A DNA stretch of 64,000 bases from Roseateles sp. DAIF2 (lineage in GTDB: Bacteria > Pseudomonadota > Gammaproteobacteria > Burkholderiales > Burkholderiaceae_C): positions 3,968,001 to 4,032,000 of the forward strand of contig NZ_CP049919.1 of NCBI RefSeq assembly GCF_015624425.1. The letters run 5' to 3'. Below the pieces are notes generated by a model. That model was not told the origin of the DNA. It did no database searches and worked only from the letters and a program-made list of their open reading frames with translations. Below, piece by piece: positions 1-10,064 of the stretch; the first letter of the stretch is position 1; the number at the start of each line of letters is the position of its first letter. Position numbers and translations under genes: made by a program.

Positions 1-339
1 GGCCTGTCGGCGAAGAACGCGATCCTGATCGTCGAGTTCGCCGAGACCCTGCGGGCCCAGGGCATGAGCCTGCTGGACGCCACCCTGAAGGCCTGCCGGC
101 AGCGCCTGCGGCCGATCCTGATGACCTCGCTGGCCTTCATGATGGGCGTGCTGCCGCTGGCCTATTCGACCGGCGCCGGCTCCGGCTCGCAGCGCGCGAT
201 CGGCGTCGGCGTGCTGGGCGGCATGGCCAGCGCGACGGTGCTGGGCATCTTCTTCGTGCCGCTGTTCTACCTCTGGGTCAAGCAGCGCTTCAGCCGGCGC
301 AAGCCGGCGGCGGACGCGGCCACGGAGGTGCAGGCATGA
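1..339 (+). CDS. RND efflux pump inner membrane subunit, C-terminal end (partial)
   Basis: The reading frame is open from base 1 and ends at 339, so only the last 112 residues are present. They match the end of HAE1/AcrB-type RND proton-driven drug exporters: a membrane segment with [13 protein letters not shown], an amphipathic linker, then [12 protein letters not shown] and a final hydrophobic stretch ending in [10 protein letters not shown]. In this family the trimer in the inner membrane works with a periplasmic adaptor and an outer membrane channel. The stop overlaps the start of the channel gene (ATGA), so the two are probably translated together. The adaptor gene should lie upstream, outside the window. 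The substrate cannot be told from this fragment. Confidence 0.93.
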   Translation, partial: GLSAKNAILIVEFAETLRAQGMSLLDATLKACRQRLRPILMTSLAFMMGVLPLAYSTGAGSGSQRAIGVGVLGGMASATVLGIFFVPLFYLWVKQRFSRRKPAADAATEVQA

Positions 340-1742
340 AGCAGATGAAGAAACAGCAACACCTGACCCTGCTCGCCGCGAGCCTGCTGCTGGCCGGCTG
401 CGGCAGCCTGGTGCCGCCGCGCGAACACAGCACGCCGCCGCTGCGCGAGGACTTCCGCCCGGCCGCGACGGCAGGCACCGCGGTGCCGGCCGATCTGGCC
501 CATGAATGGGACGGCTTCTTCGCCGATGTGCGGCTGCGCCAGGTGGTGGGCATCGCGCTGGCGCAGAACCGCAGCCTGCGCGCCAGCGCCGCCGCGGTCG
601 AGCGGGTGCGGGCCCAGTACCGCATCGCCGAGGCCGAGCGCATCCCGGATCTGAATGCCAGCGCCGCGGCGGGCCGCCAGCGCGCGGCCGGCGGCGCCAC
701 CGCCAGCAGCTACAGCGTCAGCCTGGGCCTGCCCGCCTACGAGATCGACCTGTTCGACCGCCTGGGCAGCCTGGAGGGCGCGGCCCTCGCGCGCTACCTG
801 GCCCAGCAGGAGACGCAGCGCAGCGCGCGCCTCTCCCTGGTCGCCGAGGTGGCCAATGCCTGGCTCACGCTGGCCGCCGAACAGCAGCGCCTGCAGCTGG
901 CCGAGCAGCTGCGCGACAGCCAGCAGCGCAGCCTGAACCTGACCGAGCAGCGCCACCAGCTGGGCGCCGCCTCCGGGCTGGAGCGGGCCCGCGCCCGCAC
1001 CGCCTACGAGGCCGCGCGCGGCGAGGCCACGCGCAGCCTGGGCGCGGTGACCCAGGCACGCCTGCAGCTGGAGCTGCTGGCCGGCCAGCCGCTGCCGGAT
1101 GCGCTGCTGCCCGCGGCGCAGGCGCAGCAGGCCGTCACCGCCCTGCCCGCGATTCCGCCGGGCCTGCCGGCCGAGCTGCTGCTGCAGCGTCCGGACCTGC
1201 GCGCCGCCGAGCAACAGCTGCAGGCCGCGGCTTTCGATGTCGGCGCGGCGCGCGCGGCGCGCTTTCCGCGCCTGACCCTGACGGCCAGCGCCGGCACGCG
1301 CAGCCCCGAGCTGGACGGCCTGTTCAAGAGCGGCAGCGGCTTCTGGAGCCTGCTGCCGCAGCTGGACCTGCCGCTCTTCGACGGTGGCGCCCGCGCCGCC
1401 CAGGTCGAGGTCAGCGAGGCCGGCCGCAGCCAGGCCCTGGCCGGCTACGAGGCGGCGCTGCAATCGGCCTTCCGCGAGGTGGCCGATGCGCTGGCGCTGC
1501 GCGATGGGCTGGCCGAGCGCCTGCAGGCCCAGCAGGCCCAGGTCGAGGCGGCCGAGCAGAGCCTGCGCCTGGCCGAGAGCAGCTACCGCCTGGGCGGCAG
1601 CAGCCAGCTGGAGCTGCTGGACGCCCAGCGCCAGCTCGCCACCGCCCAGCAGGGCCTGGTGAACCTGCGCCAGACCGAGCAGGCGAACCGGGTCGCGCTG
1701 CTGCGTACCCTGGGCGGGCGCTGGAGCGCCGAGGGACGTTAG
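336..1742 (+). CDS. NodT-family RND efflux outer membrane lipoprotein
   Basis: This 468-residue protein begins with a lipoprotein signal peptide; the lipobox LLAGC places the lipidated Cys at residue 22. Two long repeats rich in Ala, Gln, Leu and Arg follow, typical of the OEP (TolC-like) coiled-coil halves. The segment with [11 protein letters not shown] near the middle and [14 protein letters not shown] near the end are family hallmarks. It should form the trimeric outer membrane exit duct for the RND pump encoded just upstream, with which it overlaps by 4 bases. Its stop overlaps by 4 bases the stop of the convergent chemoreceptor gene. The substrate is unknown; oprM/nodT-like names would be guesses. 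Confidence 0.94.
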   Translation: MKQMKKQQHLTLLAASLLLAGCGSLVPPREHSTPPLREDFRPAATAGTAVPADLAHEWDGFFADVRLRQVVGIALAQNRSLRASAAAVERVRAQYRIAEAERIPDLNASAAAGRQRAAGGATASSYSVSLGLPAYEIDLFDRLGSLEGAALARYLAQQETQRSARLSLVAEVANAWLTLAAEQQRLQLAEQLRDSQQRSLNLTEQRHQLGAASGLERARARTAYEAARGEATRSLGAVTQARLQLELLAGQPLPDALLPAAQAQQAVTALPAIPPGLPAELLLQRPDLRAAEQQLQAAAFDVGAARAARFPRLTLTASAGTRSPELDGLFKSGSGFWSLLPQLDLPLFDGGARAAQVEVSEAGRSQALAGYEAALQSAFREVADALALRDGLAERLQAQQAQVEAAEQSLRLAESSYRLGGSSQLELLDAQRQLATAQQGLVNLRQTEQANRVALLRTLGGRWSAEGR

Positions 1743-3277
1743 CCCGGCAGGCGGAAGGTCGAGACGACCTCCATCATGTGCTGGGCCTGATGCTTCAGGC
1801 TTTCGGCCGCGGCGGCCGATTCCTCGACCAGGGCGGCGTTCTGCTGCGTGACCTGGTCCAGCTGCTGCACCGCGTCGCCCACCTGGTCGATGCCCTGGCT
1901 CTGCTCGACGCTGGCCGCGCTGATCTCCTTGATCAGCGCGGTGACCTTCTGGAACTGCTCGACGATGTCGCTCATGGTCTGGCCGGCCGTGCCGGCGAGG
2001 CTGCTGCCGGTCTCGACCCGCGAAACGCTGTCGCCGATCAGGGTTTTGATCTCCTTGGCCGCGGTGGCGCTGCGCTGTGCCAGCGTCCGCACCTCGCCGG
2101 CCACGACCGCAAAGCCGCGCCCCTGCTCGCCGGCGCGTGCCGCTTCCACCGCTGCATTCAGCGCCAGGATATTGGTCTGGAAGGCGATGCCGTCGATGAC
2201 GCCGATGATGTCCGACATCTTGCGCGACGCGACGCTGATCTCGGCCATCGTGTGCACCACCTCCTGCACCGCGCCGCCGCCCTCCAGCGCCGCCTGCGAG
2301 GCCAGCGTGGCCAGCTGGGTCGCGGCGCGGGCGGTCTCGGCGTTCTGCTTGACCGTCGCGGTCAGCTGCTCCATCGAGGCCGCGGTCTGCTCCAGGTTCG
2401 CGGCCTGCTGCTCGGTGCGCTGGCTCAGGTCGGCATTGCCGTTGGAGATCTGCGAGGAGCCGGTCGCCACCGATTCGGCGCTGGCGCGCACCTGGCCGAC
2501 GATCGAGGAGAGGTTCTCGTTCATCGCCTTCAGCGCGCCCAGCAACCGCCCGGTCTCGTCGGTCTGCACGACGTCGATGCGGGTGCGCAGGTCGCCGGCG
2601 GCGACCGCCTGGGCCAGCGAGATCGCGGTGTTCAGCGGCGTGATGATCGAGCGGATGATGGTCCAGGCCATCACCAGACCCAGGCCCAGCGCGACGGCGA
2701 TGCCGGCCAGACTGGACCACAGCACCGTGCCGGCGGTCTTGACGCTGGCCTGATAGTCCTGCGCCGCCACGTCCAGCTGCACCTGGATCAGCGCGCCGAC
2801 CACATCGGCGAGCGGGTCGATCGCCGGATACAGCTCCTTGCCGGCAAAGGCACGTAGGCCCTCCACATCATTGGCGCGCATCAGGGCCATCAGGCGCTCG
2901 GTGGCCGCGTCGGCGCGGCCGAACAGGGCCTGGCCCTTGGCGATCAGGGCCTTCTCCTGTTCGATCAGCTGCGTGCCGGTGTAGGCGCGCCAGGCCTTGT
3001 CGATCGCGGCGCGCGCCTCGGTGACGGCCTTGATGCCTTCCGCACTGGAAAAGGCGCCGTCGCGGGTCTTGTGCGCGGCATCGACGATGCCGACCGCATA
3101 GCCGTCGGACACCGCCTTCAGCTGCTGCAGCGGCAGCACCCGATCGTTGTAGAGGCCGCCCAGGGTCGCGCTGGCCTGTCGCGAGTTGTGGATGCCGAGC
3201 GCCGCGCTGGCCGCCAGCAGGGTCAGCAGCACGGCGACCATCAGGATCAGCCGTCCTCGGATGCTGAGTCGATTCAT
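1739..3277 (-). CDS. Methyl-accepting chemotaxis protein, four-helix-bundle sensor type
   Basis: A 512-residue transmembrane chemoreceptor. A first membrane segment (about residues 10-28) is followed by a helical periplasmic domain of about 160 residues like the 4HB_MCP family, then a second membrane segment (about 190-210), a HAMP linker and a long signalling coiled coil. The conserved hairpin tip is present ([18 protein letters not shown]) and is the contact site for CheA and CheW. The protein ends in STFRLPG, with no CheR/CheB-tethering pentapeptide. No chemotaxis kinase genes are nearby, so it is an orphan receptor. The upstream Shine-Dalgarno sequence is weak. The ligand is unknown. Confidence 0.94.
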   Translation of the reverse strand: MNRLSIRGRLILMVAVLLTLLAASAALGIHNSRQASATLGGLYNDRVLPLQQLKAVSDGYAVGIVDAAHKTRDGAFSSAEGIKAVTEARAAIDKAWRAYTGTQLIEQEKALIAKGQALFGRADAATERLMALMRANDVEGLRAFAGKELYPAIDPLADVVGALIQVQLDVAAQDYQASVKTAGTVLWSSLAGIAVALGLGLVMAWTIIRSIITPLNTAISLAQAVAAGDLRTRIDVVQTDETGRLLGALKAMNENLSSIVGQVRASAESVATGSSQISNGNADLSQRTEQQAANLEQTAASMEQLTATVKQNAETARAATQLATLASQAALEGGGAVQEVVHTMAEISVASRKMSDIIGVIDGIAFQTNILALNAAVEAARAGEQGRGFAVVAGEVRTLAQRSATAAKEIKTLIGDSVSRVETGSSLAGTAGQTMSDIVEQFQKVTALIKEISAASVEQSQGIDQVGDAVQQLDQVTQQNAALVEESAAAAESLKHQAQHMMEVVSTFRLPG

Positions 3278-3398
3278 AGGAGTCTTTCAATGCGGCGGCA
3301 TCGCCGTCCATCTGTACTCCCTGCCTTGATCATCGGCAGCCCTTGCTGCCTTCCCATGAGCAAAAACCCGTAGCTAGGTGCGCGGCGGGCCCCGCGAA

Positions 3399-4448
3399 TC
3401 AGGGCGTCTGCGGCGCAGTCCGTGCCAAAGTTGGCTCGGCCGCGAGCAGGGCCTGCTCGATCCAGCCCTCGAACAGCGCCTGGTGCGCGCGGATCCAGCC
3501 CTCGGCATGGCGCTCCACATCCTGCGGTGAGTTGGCGCCCTGGCTCATGCGCAGGTTCTGCGCATTGATGTCGGCGATCGGCAGGCTCATCACCTCGAAC
3601 AGCTTGGCGGCGGCCGGGTTCTTCGCGACGAAGTCCTTGTTGGCGACGATCTGCTCGCGGTCCGCCAGGAAGCCGTAGTTGCGGCCGTTCTCCAGCCGGG
3701 TGTCGGCGATGCCGGGCGCGGCCGTGGAAGGCAGCTGCAGCCAGACCACGTCGCGACCCGGCCGCAGCACCGCGCTGACCCAGTAGGGCGTCCAGGTGTA
3801 GTAGAGGATGGGCTGGCCCTGTTTGAAGCGGGCGATGGTGTCGGCCATCAGCGCCGCATAGCTGCCCTGCCGATGCGTGATGCGCTCGCGCAGCTGGTGC
3901 TCGCTCAGGTGCTGCTCGATCGCCAGCTCGCAGCCCCAGCCGGGATTGCAGCCGGTCAGGTCGGCCCGGCCGTCGCCGTCGGCATCGAAGAGCTGGGCGA
4001 TCGCCGGATCCCGCAGCTGGTCCAGATGGGTGATGCCGTAGCGCTCGGCCGTCTGCCGGTCGATCAGATAGCCCTGCACCGCGCCGTCCGCATAGCTGCC
4101 GCGGCGCACCAGCTTGGCATCGCCGCCGCTGTTCTTGTAGAAGTCGGCATGCAGGCGCTGCCAATGGTTGGCCATGAAGGTCGCGTCGCCGTTGGCGATG
4201 GCCAGATGCTCGGTGGCGGGCTCCAGGTCCTTCATCGGCAGCACCGTGTAGCCGAGCCGCTCCAGCGCGCGCATCACCAGCAGGGTCTGGAAGGCCTCCT
4301 CGGCCAGCGAGCTCTTCAGGGGCTGCACCGTGACGCCCTGCCCCGGCAGCAGCTGGGCCTGGGCCTGGGCCTGGGCCTGCGTCAGCAGTCCCAGCAGCAG
4401 CAGGCCGGCGGCGAACAGGCGCCGCGTGGAATGACAAAGCCGCCTCAT
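3399..4448 (-). CDS. proX: Glycine betaine/proline ABC transporter, substrate-binding protein
   Basis: This is a 349-residue periplasmic binding protein of the OpuAC/ProX family. The chosen start gives a clear signal peptide ([10 protein letters not shown], then a Leu-rich core) and overlaps the stop of the permease gene in an ATGA arrangement; an in-frame start 96 bases upstream would add a leader with no signal character. The mature part has ProX-like features, including [11 protein letters not shown] and the CNPGWGCE segment that resembles the Cys-bearing region of proteobacterial ProX. It would deliver betaine or proline to ProW/ProV for osmoprotection. The signal peptide end carries an unusual Ala-Gln repeat (see the tandem hexamer). 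Confidence 0.9.
   Translation of the reverse strand: MRRLCHSTRRLFAAGLLLLGLLTQAQAQAQAQLLPGQGVTVQPLKSSLAEEAFQTLLVMRALERLGYTVLPMKDLEPATEHLAIANGDATFMANHWQRLHADFYKNSGGDAKLVRRGSYADGAVQGYLIDRQTAERYGITHLDQLRDPAIAQLFDADGDGRADLTGCNPGWGCELAIEQHLSEHQLRERITHRQGSYAALMADTIARFKQGQPILYYTWTPYWVSAVLRPGRDVVWLQLPSTAAPGIADTRLENGRNYGFLADREQIVANKDFVAKNPAAAKLFEVMSLPIADINAQNLRMSQGANSPQDVERHAEGWIRAHQALFEGWIEQALLAAEPTLARTAPQTP
4353..4379. repeat. Tandem ctgggc hexamers inside proX signal peptide
   Basis: Four perfect copies of ctgggc followed by a partial fifth encode the repeated Gln-Ala pairs at the end of the ProX signal peptide. Repeats of this kind can gain or lose units by slippage; here each unit changes the signal peptide by two residues without a frameshift. 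Confidence 0.7.
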
Positions 4449-5578
4449 GCCCTCACCTCCCGCGCCGCGGCGCCCGCTTGCGGCGCCGGGCCCAGCAGGC
4501 GCCGCAGCCCGCGCAGCGCCAGGCCGCTGGGGCCGGTCTGCCACCAGCGGCGCCCGCTGGCGCGGCGCGGCCGGCCCAGCGCCTGGGTCAGGCGGTCCAG
4601 GGTGATGGCCAGCAGCACGATGCCCAGGCCGCCGACGGTGGCCAGGCCCATGTCGAGCCGGCCGATGCCGCGCAGCACCATCTGCCCCAGCCCGCCGACC
4701 GCGATCATCGAAGCGATCACCACCATCGACAGCGACAGCATCAGCGCCTGGTTGATGCCCGCCATGATCGAGGGCATGGCCAGCGGCAGCCGCACCTTGG
4801 ACAGCATCTGCCAGGGCGAGGCGCCGTAGGCACGGGCCGCCTCGATCAGGTCCGGCCGCACCTGGCGCAGGCCCAGATTGGTCAGGCGCGCCAGCGGCGC
4901 CAGCGCGAACACGATGGTCACGATGACGCCGGGCACATTGCCGATGCCGAACAGCATCACCACCGGCACCAGGTAGACAAAGGCCGGCGTGGTCTGCATC
5001 GCGTCGAGCAGCGGCCGCATCAGGCGCTCGGCCCGGTCGCTGCTGGCCAGCAGCACGCCCAGCGGCAGACCCACCAGCAGGCAGAACAGCAGCGAGGTCA
5101 GCACCAGCGACAAGGTGACCATGGCCTCGGGCCAGATGCCCAGCGCCGCCACCAGCAGCAGCGACAGCACGCTGCCGAGCGCCAGCTTGCGCCCGGCGAA
5201 CTGCCAGGCGAGCAGGCCGATCAGCGCGATCATCGGCAGCGCGGGCAGCGCCAGCAGCGCGCCCTGCACGCCGTTCAGGGTGCCGTCGATCGGCAGCCGC
5301 AGCGCCTGGAACAGCGGGCGGCCATGCTCGACCGCCCAGGCCAGGCCCTGGTTGATCCAGGCCTCGATCGGCAAGGAACCGTCCTGGAGCTGCTGCAGCA
5401 GGCTCGCATCGGGCCCGGCAGCGGCCGGCAGGTCGAGCCAGGCCTGGGCGGCGGCATCGTCGGGCACGGCGGCCATCGCCTGCCAGGGATCGAGCGGCGG
5501 CTCGGTGGGTATGAGGTCGGCGGGGGGCGCGAGCTCGAGCGCGGGCGCCAGGTCGACCGGTGTGGCGTTGTCGTTCAT
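4445..5578 (-). CDS. proW: Glycine betaine/proline ABC transporter, permease
   Basis: A 377-residue inner membrane permease of the ProW/OpuAB family (BPD_transp_1). The first 100 or so residues are a Pro/Ala-rich cytoplasmic extension, as in E. coli ProW, and are followed by several membrane segments. The permease signature region includes [14 protein letters not shown], which in this family touches the ATPase. It lies between proV (20 bases upstream) and proX (4-base overlap), so the three form one operon. It would move betaine or proline inward when powered by ProV. Confidence 0.93.
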   Translation of the reverse strand: MNDNATPVDLAPALELAPPADLIPTEPPLDPWQAMAAVPDDAAAQAWLDLPAAAGPDASLLQQLQDGSLPIEAWINQGLAWAVEHGRPLFQALRLPIDGTLNGVQGALLALPALPMIALIGLLAWQFAGRKLALGSVLSLLLVAALGIWPEAMVTLSLVLTSLLFCLLVGLPLGVLLASSDRAERLMRPLLDAMQTTPAFVYLVPVVMLFGIGNVPGVIVTIVFALAPLARLTNLGLRQVRPDLIEAARAYGASPWQMLSKVRLPLAMPSIMAGINQALMLSLSMVVIASMIAVGGLGQMVLRGIGRLDMGLATVGGLGIVLLAITLDRLTQALGRPRRASGRRWWQTGPSGLALRGLRRLLGPAPQAGAAAREVRA

Positions 5579-5597
5579 CGGGGACGATTCCTTCGCA

Positions 5598-6824
5598 TCA
5601 ATGAGGGGCGGCCGCAGCCTCGATCGGCGGCGTGTCGCGGTCGAGGAACTTCAGGAGCGTGGTCTTGCTGATCGCGCCGCAGAAGCGGCCGTCGCCGGCC
5701 AGCACCGGCAGGCCGCAGGGCGCCTGCGCCACCTGGCCGAACAGGCCGGCCACCGGCGCGTCCGCGGCCAGGAGCGGCAGGCCGGGCAGGAAGGCATGCT
5801 GCAGGCCCAGCGGGCCGACATGGCCATCGAGCGCCGCGCGCAGGGTATCGGCCGACACCGTGCCCAGATAGCGCTTGGACGGGCTGACCACATAGGCGAA
5901 CTCGCGGTCCTGGTCCTCCAGCAGTTTCAGCGCGGCACGCGCGCCGCGGTCGCTGTGCTCGGAGACCACGGTCAGCGGCTGGCGCGCGATGTCCGCTGCC
6001 TTGAACACCGCGGCGGCGTCGACGCCGCGCACGAAGCTGCGCACGAAGTCGTCGGCCGGCTGGCGCAGGATCTCGTCGGGCGTGCCGACCTGGACCACGC
6101 GGCCATCCTTCATGATCGCGATGCGGTCGCCGATGCGCATCGCCTCGTCCAGGTCATGCGAGATGAAGACGATGGTGCGGCGCCGCACCTGCTGCAGGCG
6201 CAGCAACTCGGACTGCATCTCGGTGCGGATGATCGGGTCCAGCGCCGAGAAGGCCTCGTCCATCAGCAGGATCGCCGGGTCCGCGGCCAGCGCACGCGCC
6301 AGGCCGACGCGCTGCTGCATGCCGCCCGAAAGCTCGTCGGGATACTTGTCGCCCCAGCCCGCCAGGCCCACCTGGGCCAGGGCTTCGTCGGCCTGCCGCA
6401 GGCGCTGCGCTCGGCCGACGCCGGCCAGCTCCAGGCCGAAGGCGGTGTTGTCGCGCACCGTCATGTGCGGCATCAGCGCGAAGGACTGGAACACCATGCT
6501 GATGTCCTTGCGGCGCAGCGCGCGCAGCTTCGCATCCGAATGGCCGTTGATGTCCTCGCCCTCGATCACGATGCGGCCGGCGCTGGGCTCGATCAGCCGG
6601 TTCAGCAGCCGCACCAGGGTCGACTTGCCCGAACCCGACAGGCCCATGATGACGAAGATCTCGCCGGCCTGGATCTCGAAGCTGGCGTCGAACACGCCGA
6701 TCGACTGGCCGGTGCGCGCCAGGATCTCCTGCTTCGTGAGCCCCTGCCGGACCAGCGCCAGGGCCTGCTCCGGGCGGTCGCCGAAGACCTTGAAGACATG
6801 GTCGATGAGTATTCCTTGGGCCAT
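5598..6824 (-). CDS. proV: Glycine betaine/proline ABC transporter, ATP-binding protein with CBS domains
   Basis: A 408-residue ATPase. Walker A is GLSGSGKST (residues 61-69), the ABC signature is LSGGMQQR, and Walker B is [12 protein letters not shown]. The N-terminal VFG...QALALVRQG stretch before the nucleotide-binding fold is typical of ProV/OpuAA. After about residue 275 come two CBS repeats, which in OpuA-type importers sense ionic strength or cyclic di-AMP. This is the first gene of the proVWX operon. A 427-bp stretch with no supported gene lies upstream and probably carries the promoter. Confidence 0.94.
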   Translation of the reverse strand: MAQGILIDHVFKVFGDRPEQALALVRQGLTKQEILARTGQSIGVFDASFEIQAGEIFVIMGLSGSGKSTLVRLLNRLIEPSAGRIVIEGEDINGHSDAKLRALRRKDISMVFQSFALMPHMTVRDNTAFGLELAGVGRAQRLRQADEALAQVGLAGWGDKYPDELSGGMQQRVGLARALAADPAILLMDEAFSALDPIIRTEMQSELLRLQQVRRRTIVFISHDLDEAMRIGDRIAIMKDGRVVQVGTPDEILRQPADDFVRSFVRGVDAAAVFKAADIARQPLTVVSEHSDRGARAALKLLEDQDREFAYVVSPSKRYLGTVSADTLRAALDGHVGPLGLQHAFLPGLPLLAADAPVAGLFGQVAQAPCGLPVLAGDGRFCGAISKTTLLKFLDRDTPPIEAAAAPH

Positions 6825-7251
6825 GAACCCAGCTCCTTTCCTTCATGCAGCGATGAATGGGCGCCGTCCGGCAAGACGGCGGCGACCACGCCACCGACCC
6901 TCGGGGAGCGCGCGGGAACTGCGGGCAGGCAGCGGCACCGGCGGGCCTCAAGGGCTGCCGATGGGCACCGAAGACGTCGAGCTGGCGAAACCAGTACCCA
7001 GCGGCGGCTTCATCGCGGATCGGCGGGCCTGGTCGAGGGGCGCCGCCCGGAGAAGCCTGGCGTGGCAATGGGGCCGGAAAGGTCCGGCCGGAGATGCCGG
7101 GCGGGGCCCGGCGGGTGACGCTGCGCCGCGATGGGACGCGAGTGGTCCGCAAGTAGCGCAGGGCGATCAAATAACTTATTGATCGTCTTGTGATGCCAGA
7201 TGATAACTTTCAAGCATGATTTGGTCAAGCCGGCGCCGGGCCGGCCGCCAT
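6825..7251. other. Non-coding stretch upstream of proV with one AT-rich block
   Basis: No gene is supported in these 427 bases. Most is G+C-rich and shows no recognised RNA motif. From about 7165 to 7220 the composition turns AT-rich and contains the imperfect palindrome gatcaaataacttattgatc (7165-7184; the outer six bases pair exactly). This is the likeliest place for the proV promoter or an operator, which would leave a leader of roughly 340 bases. That is inference. Confidence 0.4.
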
Positions 7252-7467
7252 TCAGGGCTTCTGTCGGCTGCAGCAGTCCAGGTAGTCGTCCCAGGTCGAA
7301 TCCTGGACCTCCAGGCCGTCGAGGGAATGCGAGAGCTGTCGCCCCTGGGCCAGGCTGCGCAGCAACTGCTGGCTGCGCGCCATGATGCCGTAGGCGGGCA
7401 AGGTCTCATCGGGGCCATGGCCCGGCCGCGCAGGGGCCGGAACGTCGGAGCGTCGGACTTGCTGCAT
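7252..7467 (-). CDS. Small protein of unknown function
   Basis: A 71-residue reading frame whose ATG is preceded at good spacing by ggagag, a convincing ribosome site. The first 25 residues are Pro/Arg-rich; the rest looks like a compact soluble domain (MARSQQLLRSLAQGRQ, then STWDDYLDCCSRQ). There is no signal peptide or membrane segment. I do not recognise the family. It lies between proVWX and the rhodanese gene, all on the same strand, but the wide gaps argue against one operon. The true start could be the internal Met at about residue 29. Confidence 0.5.
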   Translation of the reverse strand: MQQVRRSDVPAPARPGHGPDETLPAYGIMARSQQLLRSLAQGRQLSHSLDGLEVQDSTWDDYLDCCSRQKP

Positions 7468-7553
7468 GCTGCTCTCCCTGATGCAGACCAGTCTCGCCCA
7501 GCTCGCGCCGAATGTCCATCAAATCGGGGACACCACGAGGGATGATGCCCGGC

Positions 7554-9203
7554 TCAGCGTAGCCAGACCCTGATGTCGGGCCAGCCCATCAGCCGGAACA
7601 GGTAGTAGTTGACCGCCGCCTCGGCCGGGTCGTCGGCATAGAACACGATCTGGGCATAGCGCGGCACGCCGGCGCGCTCGATGCGCTGCCACAGCTCGCC
7701 GGCGGTCTTCGGCTGGCCCTCGGCGGTCAGCAGCTCGGCATAGGGCAGATGCAAGACCTGACCTTCGGGCGCGGCCGCGGGCAGCGCCCGGCCGGAGGCG
7801 ACGAAGACCGGCGGGTACTCACCGCGCGCCGCGCGCGCATCGGCCAGCAGCGGATCGGGCCGCGAGCGCTCGGCCAGCGGCGCCGCCTCGTAGCGGGCCG
7901 CCGGCACCGCCATATCGCGCAGGCCGCGCCGCGCGCCGACGCGGGTCGGCTCCTTGGTCAGTTCGAAACCCTTGAGGCCCCAGTCGTCCACCGACTCGGT
8001 CAGCAGCGAGACCTTCTGGCCCAGCTGCTCGAAGGCCAGGAAGGCCAGCGCCGCGTCCGGCGTCACGCCGCTGTCGCTCATCAGCACCACCTCATGGGCC
8101 GGCTGCACGCCGGCGGGCCCCAGCAGCGCGGCCAGCTCGGCCGGCCGGCCCAGCAGCTCGCGCAGGCGCGCGGCCGGCAGGTTCAGCGCGAAGGGCGGAT
8201 GGCCCTGCGCATAGGCGCCGGGCTCGCGCACATCGACGATGTTCAGCCGCGCCGCATCGAAGGCGCGCAGCATCGCGCCGTTCCAGCCGTTCACCCAGCC
8301 GGCCTCGCGCCGCAGCTGTGGCTCGCCATAGGTCCAGTAGGGCAGCCCGCGGTCGTCGCGCAGCCATTCATGCTGCGACTCCAGGTACAGCTTGACCTGC
8401 GGATAGCCGGCCAGCACATGCAGCGCGAACCAGGGCACGGCGGCCGCGACGCCGCCGCCGCAATGGCTGTGCACCACCTGCTCGGGCCGCACGCCCAGAT
8501 GCCGCGCCATGCGCCGGATCTCGGCGCTGGACTTGAAGGTCTTGTCCTCGTTGAAGAAGTCGCGGCCGGGCATCAGCACCGCATGCGGCACATGGCCGGG
8601 ACGGTCGAAGAAGCGCTGCGCACCATAGTGATAGGCCGGCTCCAGCCCCTCGACCAGCACCTGGCGGCCGCGGTCGCCGGTGGCGGCCAGGAACTCCGGC
8701 AGGCGGCTGCGCTGCTCCTCGCGCGGCGTGGCGCTGGGCGTGAAGTCGCCGGGCGCCGGGGCCGGCGTCGGCTCGGTACTGACCGCGCCGCCGGCGGCGC
8801 GCCAGCGGTGCAGACCACCGTCCAGGATCGCCAGCGCCTCGGCCGGCATGCCGTGGTAGTAGAGGTCGTAGAACAGGCGCGGCGCCATCATGTCGCCGCC
8901 CTGGTCGTAGATCACGATGCGGCGCCCCGCGCCGACGCCCCAGGAGCGGATGCGCTGCGCCATCTCGGCGCGCGAGGGCTCGCGCACGCCATAGCTGTAC
9001 AGGTCCACGCTGACCGCGCCCGGGATATGGCCGGCGCGATGGGCGCTGGTGGACGAGGCGTCCAGCAGCAGCACCTGCTCGCGATGCGCCTGCAGCCAGG
9101 CCACATCGACCAGGCGCTCGCGTCCGTCCGCGGCCCGGCTCGCGAACGCCATCAGACTCATCAGGCCGCAGAGCAGGATGCGGCGCCAGGATGTCAGGCT
9201 CAT
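7554..9203 (-). CDS. Periplasmic multi-domain rhodanese-like protein
   Basis: The protein has 549 residues. The start is chosen because gaggagag precedes it and it yields a signal peptide (MSLTSWRRIL ... SRAADG); a longer frame adds 33 residues with no signal. Rhodanese-like units occur in series: an N-terminal pair resembling thiosulfate sulfurtransferases (D49 region, then HSHCGGG with Cys248), a third unit with IVDVREPGAY (about 320-410), and a degenerate C-terminal unit. Only Cys248 sits in a proper active-site loop. The equivalent loops read IYDQGG (98-103), SDSGV (376-380) and FYADDP (521-526), without Cys. Rhodaneses move sulfane sulfur from thiosulfate to a thiophilic acceptor; the acceptor here is unknown. 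Confidence 0.85.
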   Translation of the reverse strand: MSLTSWRRILLCGLMSLMAFASRAADGRERLVDVAWLQAHREQVLLLDASSTSAHRAGHIPGAVSVDLYSYGVREPSRAEMAQRIRSWGVGAGRRIVIYDQGGDMMAPRLFYDLYYHGMPAEALAILDGGLHRWRAAGGAVSTEPTPAPAPGDFTPSATPREEQRSRLPEFLAATGDRGRQVLVEGLEPAYHYGAQRFFDRPGHVPHAVLMPGRDFFNEDKTFKSSAEIRRMARHLGVRPEQVVHSHCGGGVAAAVPWFALHVLAGYPQVKLYLESQHEWLRDDRGLPYWTYGEPQLRREAGWVNGWNGAMLRAFDAARLNIVDVREPGAYAQGHPPFALNLPAARLRELLGRPAELAALLGPAGVQPAHEVVLMSDSGVTPDAALAFLAFEQLGQKVSLLTESVDDWGLKGFELTKEPTRVGARRGLRDMAVPAARYEAAPLAERSRPDPLLADARAARGEYPPVFVASGRALPAAAPEGQVLHLPYAELLTAEGQPKTAGELWQRIERAGVPRYAQIVFYADDPAEAAVNYYLFRLMGWPDIRVWLR

Positions 9204-9389
9204 CGGACTCTCCTCGTTGGGATCGGCGCGCCACTGTGTTCCCCGAACGAGCCCGACGGCGAGCGGCAGCTGACGAACCGACAGAAACAAGGGCCCGGCC
9301 ACGGTCCCGCACGATGGGCCGCGGCGGCACTTCCCCTGCTCCGGTTTTCATGCTTAAACTTAGCCAATCAGGAAACTATTGGAGACCGC

Positions 9390-10064
9390 ATGAGCCTGGT
9401 GCTGCATTACCACCCGCTGTCCTCCTTCTGCTGGAAGGCATTGATTGCGCTGTATGAGAAGGGCCTGACCTTCGAGCCGCGCCTGGTGAACCTGGGCGAT
9501 GCCGACGAGCGCGCGCAGCTGGCGGCCCGCTGGCCGCTGCTGAAGATCCCGTTGCTGGAAGCCGGCGGGCGCACCATTCCCGAGACCACGATCCAGATCG
9601 AGTATCTGGAGCAGTTGCATCCCGAGGCGCCGGCACTGCTGGCCGGCGATGCCGAGCAGCGGCTGGAGATCCGCCTGTGCGACCGGCTGTTCGACCTCTA
9701 TGTGATGCAGCCGATGCAGCGCCATGTCGCGCAATGGCTGCGGCCCGAGGCCGAGCGCGATGCCTTGACCCTGGCGGCCACCCGGGCCGAGCTGCGCCAG
9801 GCCTACGGCATGCTGGAGCAGCGCCTGGCCGGCCGCGCCTGGGCCACCGGCGAACGTTTCTCGCTGGCCGACTGCGCCGCTGCCCCGGCCCTGTTTTACG
9901 CGGTGATCGTCGAGCCGCTGCCGGCCGATGCCCCCGTGCTGGCGGCCTATCTGGAGCGCCTGCTGGCGCGGCCCTCGGTGCAGCGCGTGCTGGACGAGGC
10001 CCGCCCCTATTTCCATCTCTACCCGTTGCGCCATGCCCTCCCCGCACGCTATCGCCCCGCCTGA
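9390..10064 (+). CDS. Glutathione S-transferase family protein
   Basis: A 224-residue protein with an N-terminal thioredoxin-like domain (HYHPLSSFCWKALIALYE, and the cis-Pro turn LKIPLLEAGG followed by PETTIQIEYLE) and a helical C-terminal domain containing FSLADCAAAPALFY, the N-capping motif of GSTs. The start follows a ggaga ribosome site. In the family the enzyme conjugates glutathione to electrophiles, but substrate range cannot be read from sequence. The next gene, an ArsR-type regulator, starts within its last 32 bases, so the two are probably cotranscribed with the SRPBCC gene that follows. Confidence 0.88.
   Translation: MSLVLHYHPLSSFCWKALIALYEKGLTFEPRLVNLGDADERAQLAARWPLLKIPLLEAGGRTIPETTIQIEYLEQLHPEAPALLAGDAEQRLEIRLCDRLFDLYVMQPMQRHVAQWLRPEAERDALTLAATRAELRQAYGMLEQRLAGRAWATGERFSLADCAAAPALFYAVIVEPLPADAPVLAAYLERLLARPSVQRVLDEARPYFHLYPLRHALPARYRPA

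Noticed and set aside
267..2720. 817-codon frame on the minus strand
   Set aside because: Shadow of the NodT-type gene and of the chemoreceptor in another frame.
3335..3350. Hairpin ggcagc-cctt-gctgcc between proX and the chemoreceptor
   Set aside because: Only 6-base arms and no T-tract on the relevant strand; too weak to call a terminator.
3278..3398. Possible sigma-28 (flagellar) promoter for the first chemoreceptor
   Set aside because: A gccgatga sequence resembles the -10, but no matching -35 lies at the required distance. The second chemoreceptor gives only a weaker match.
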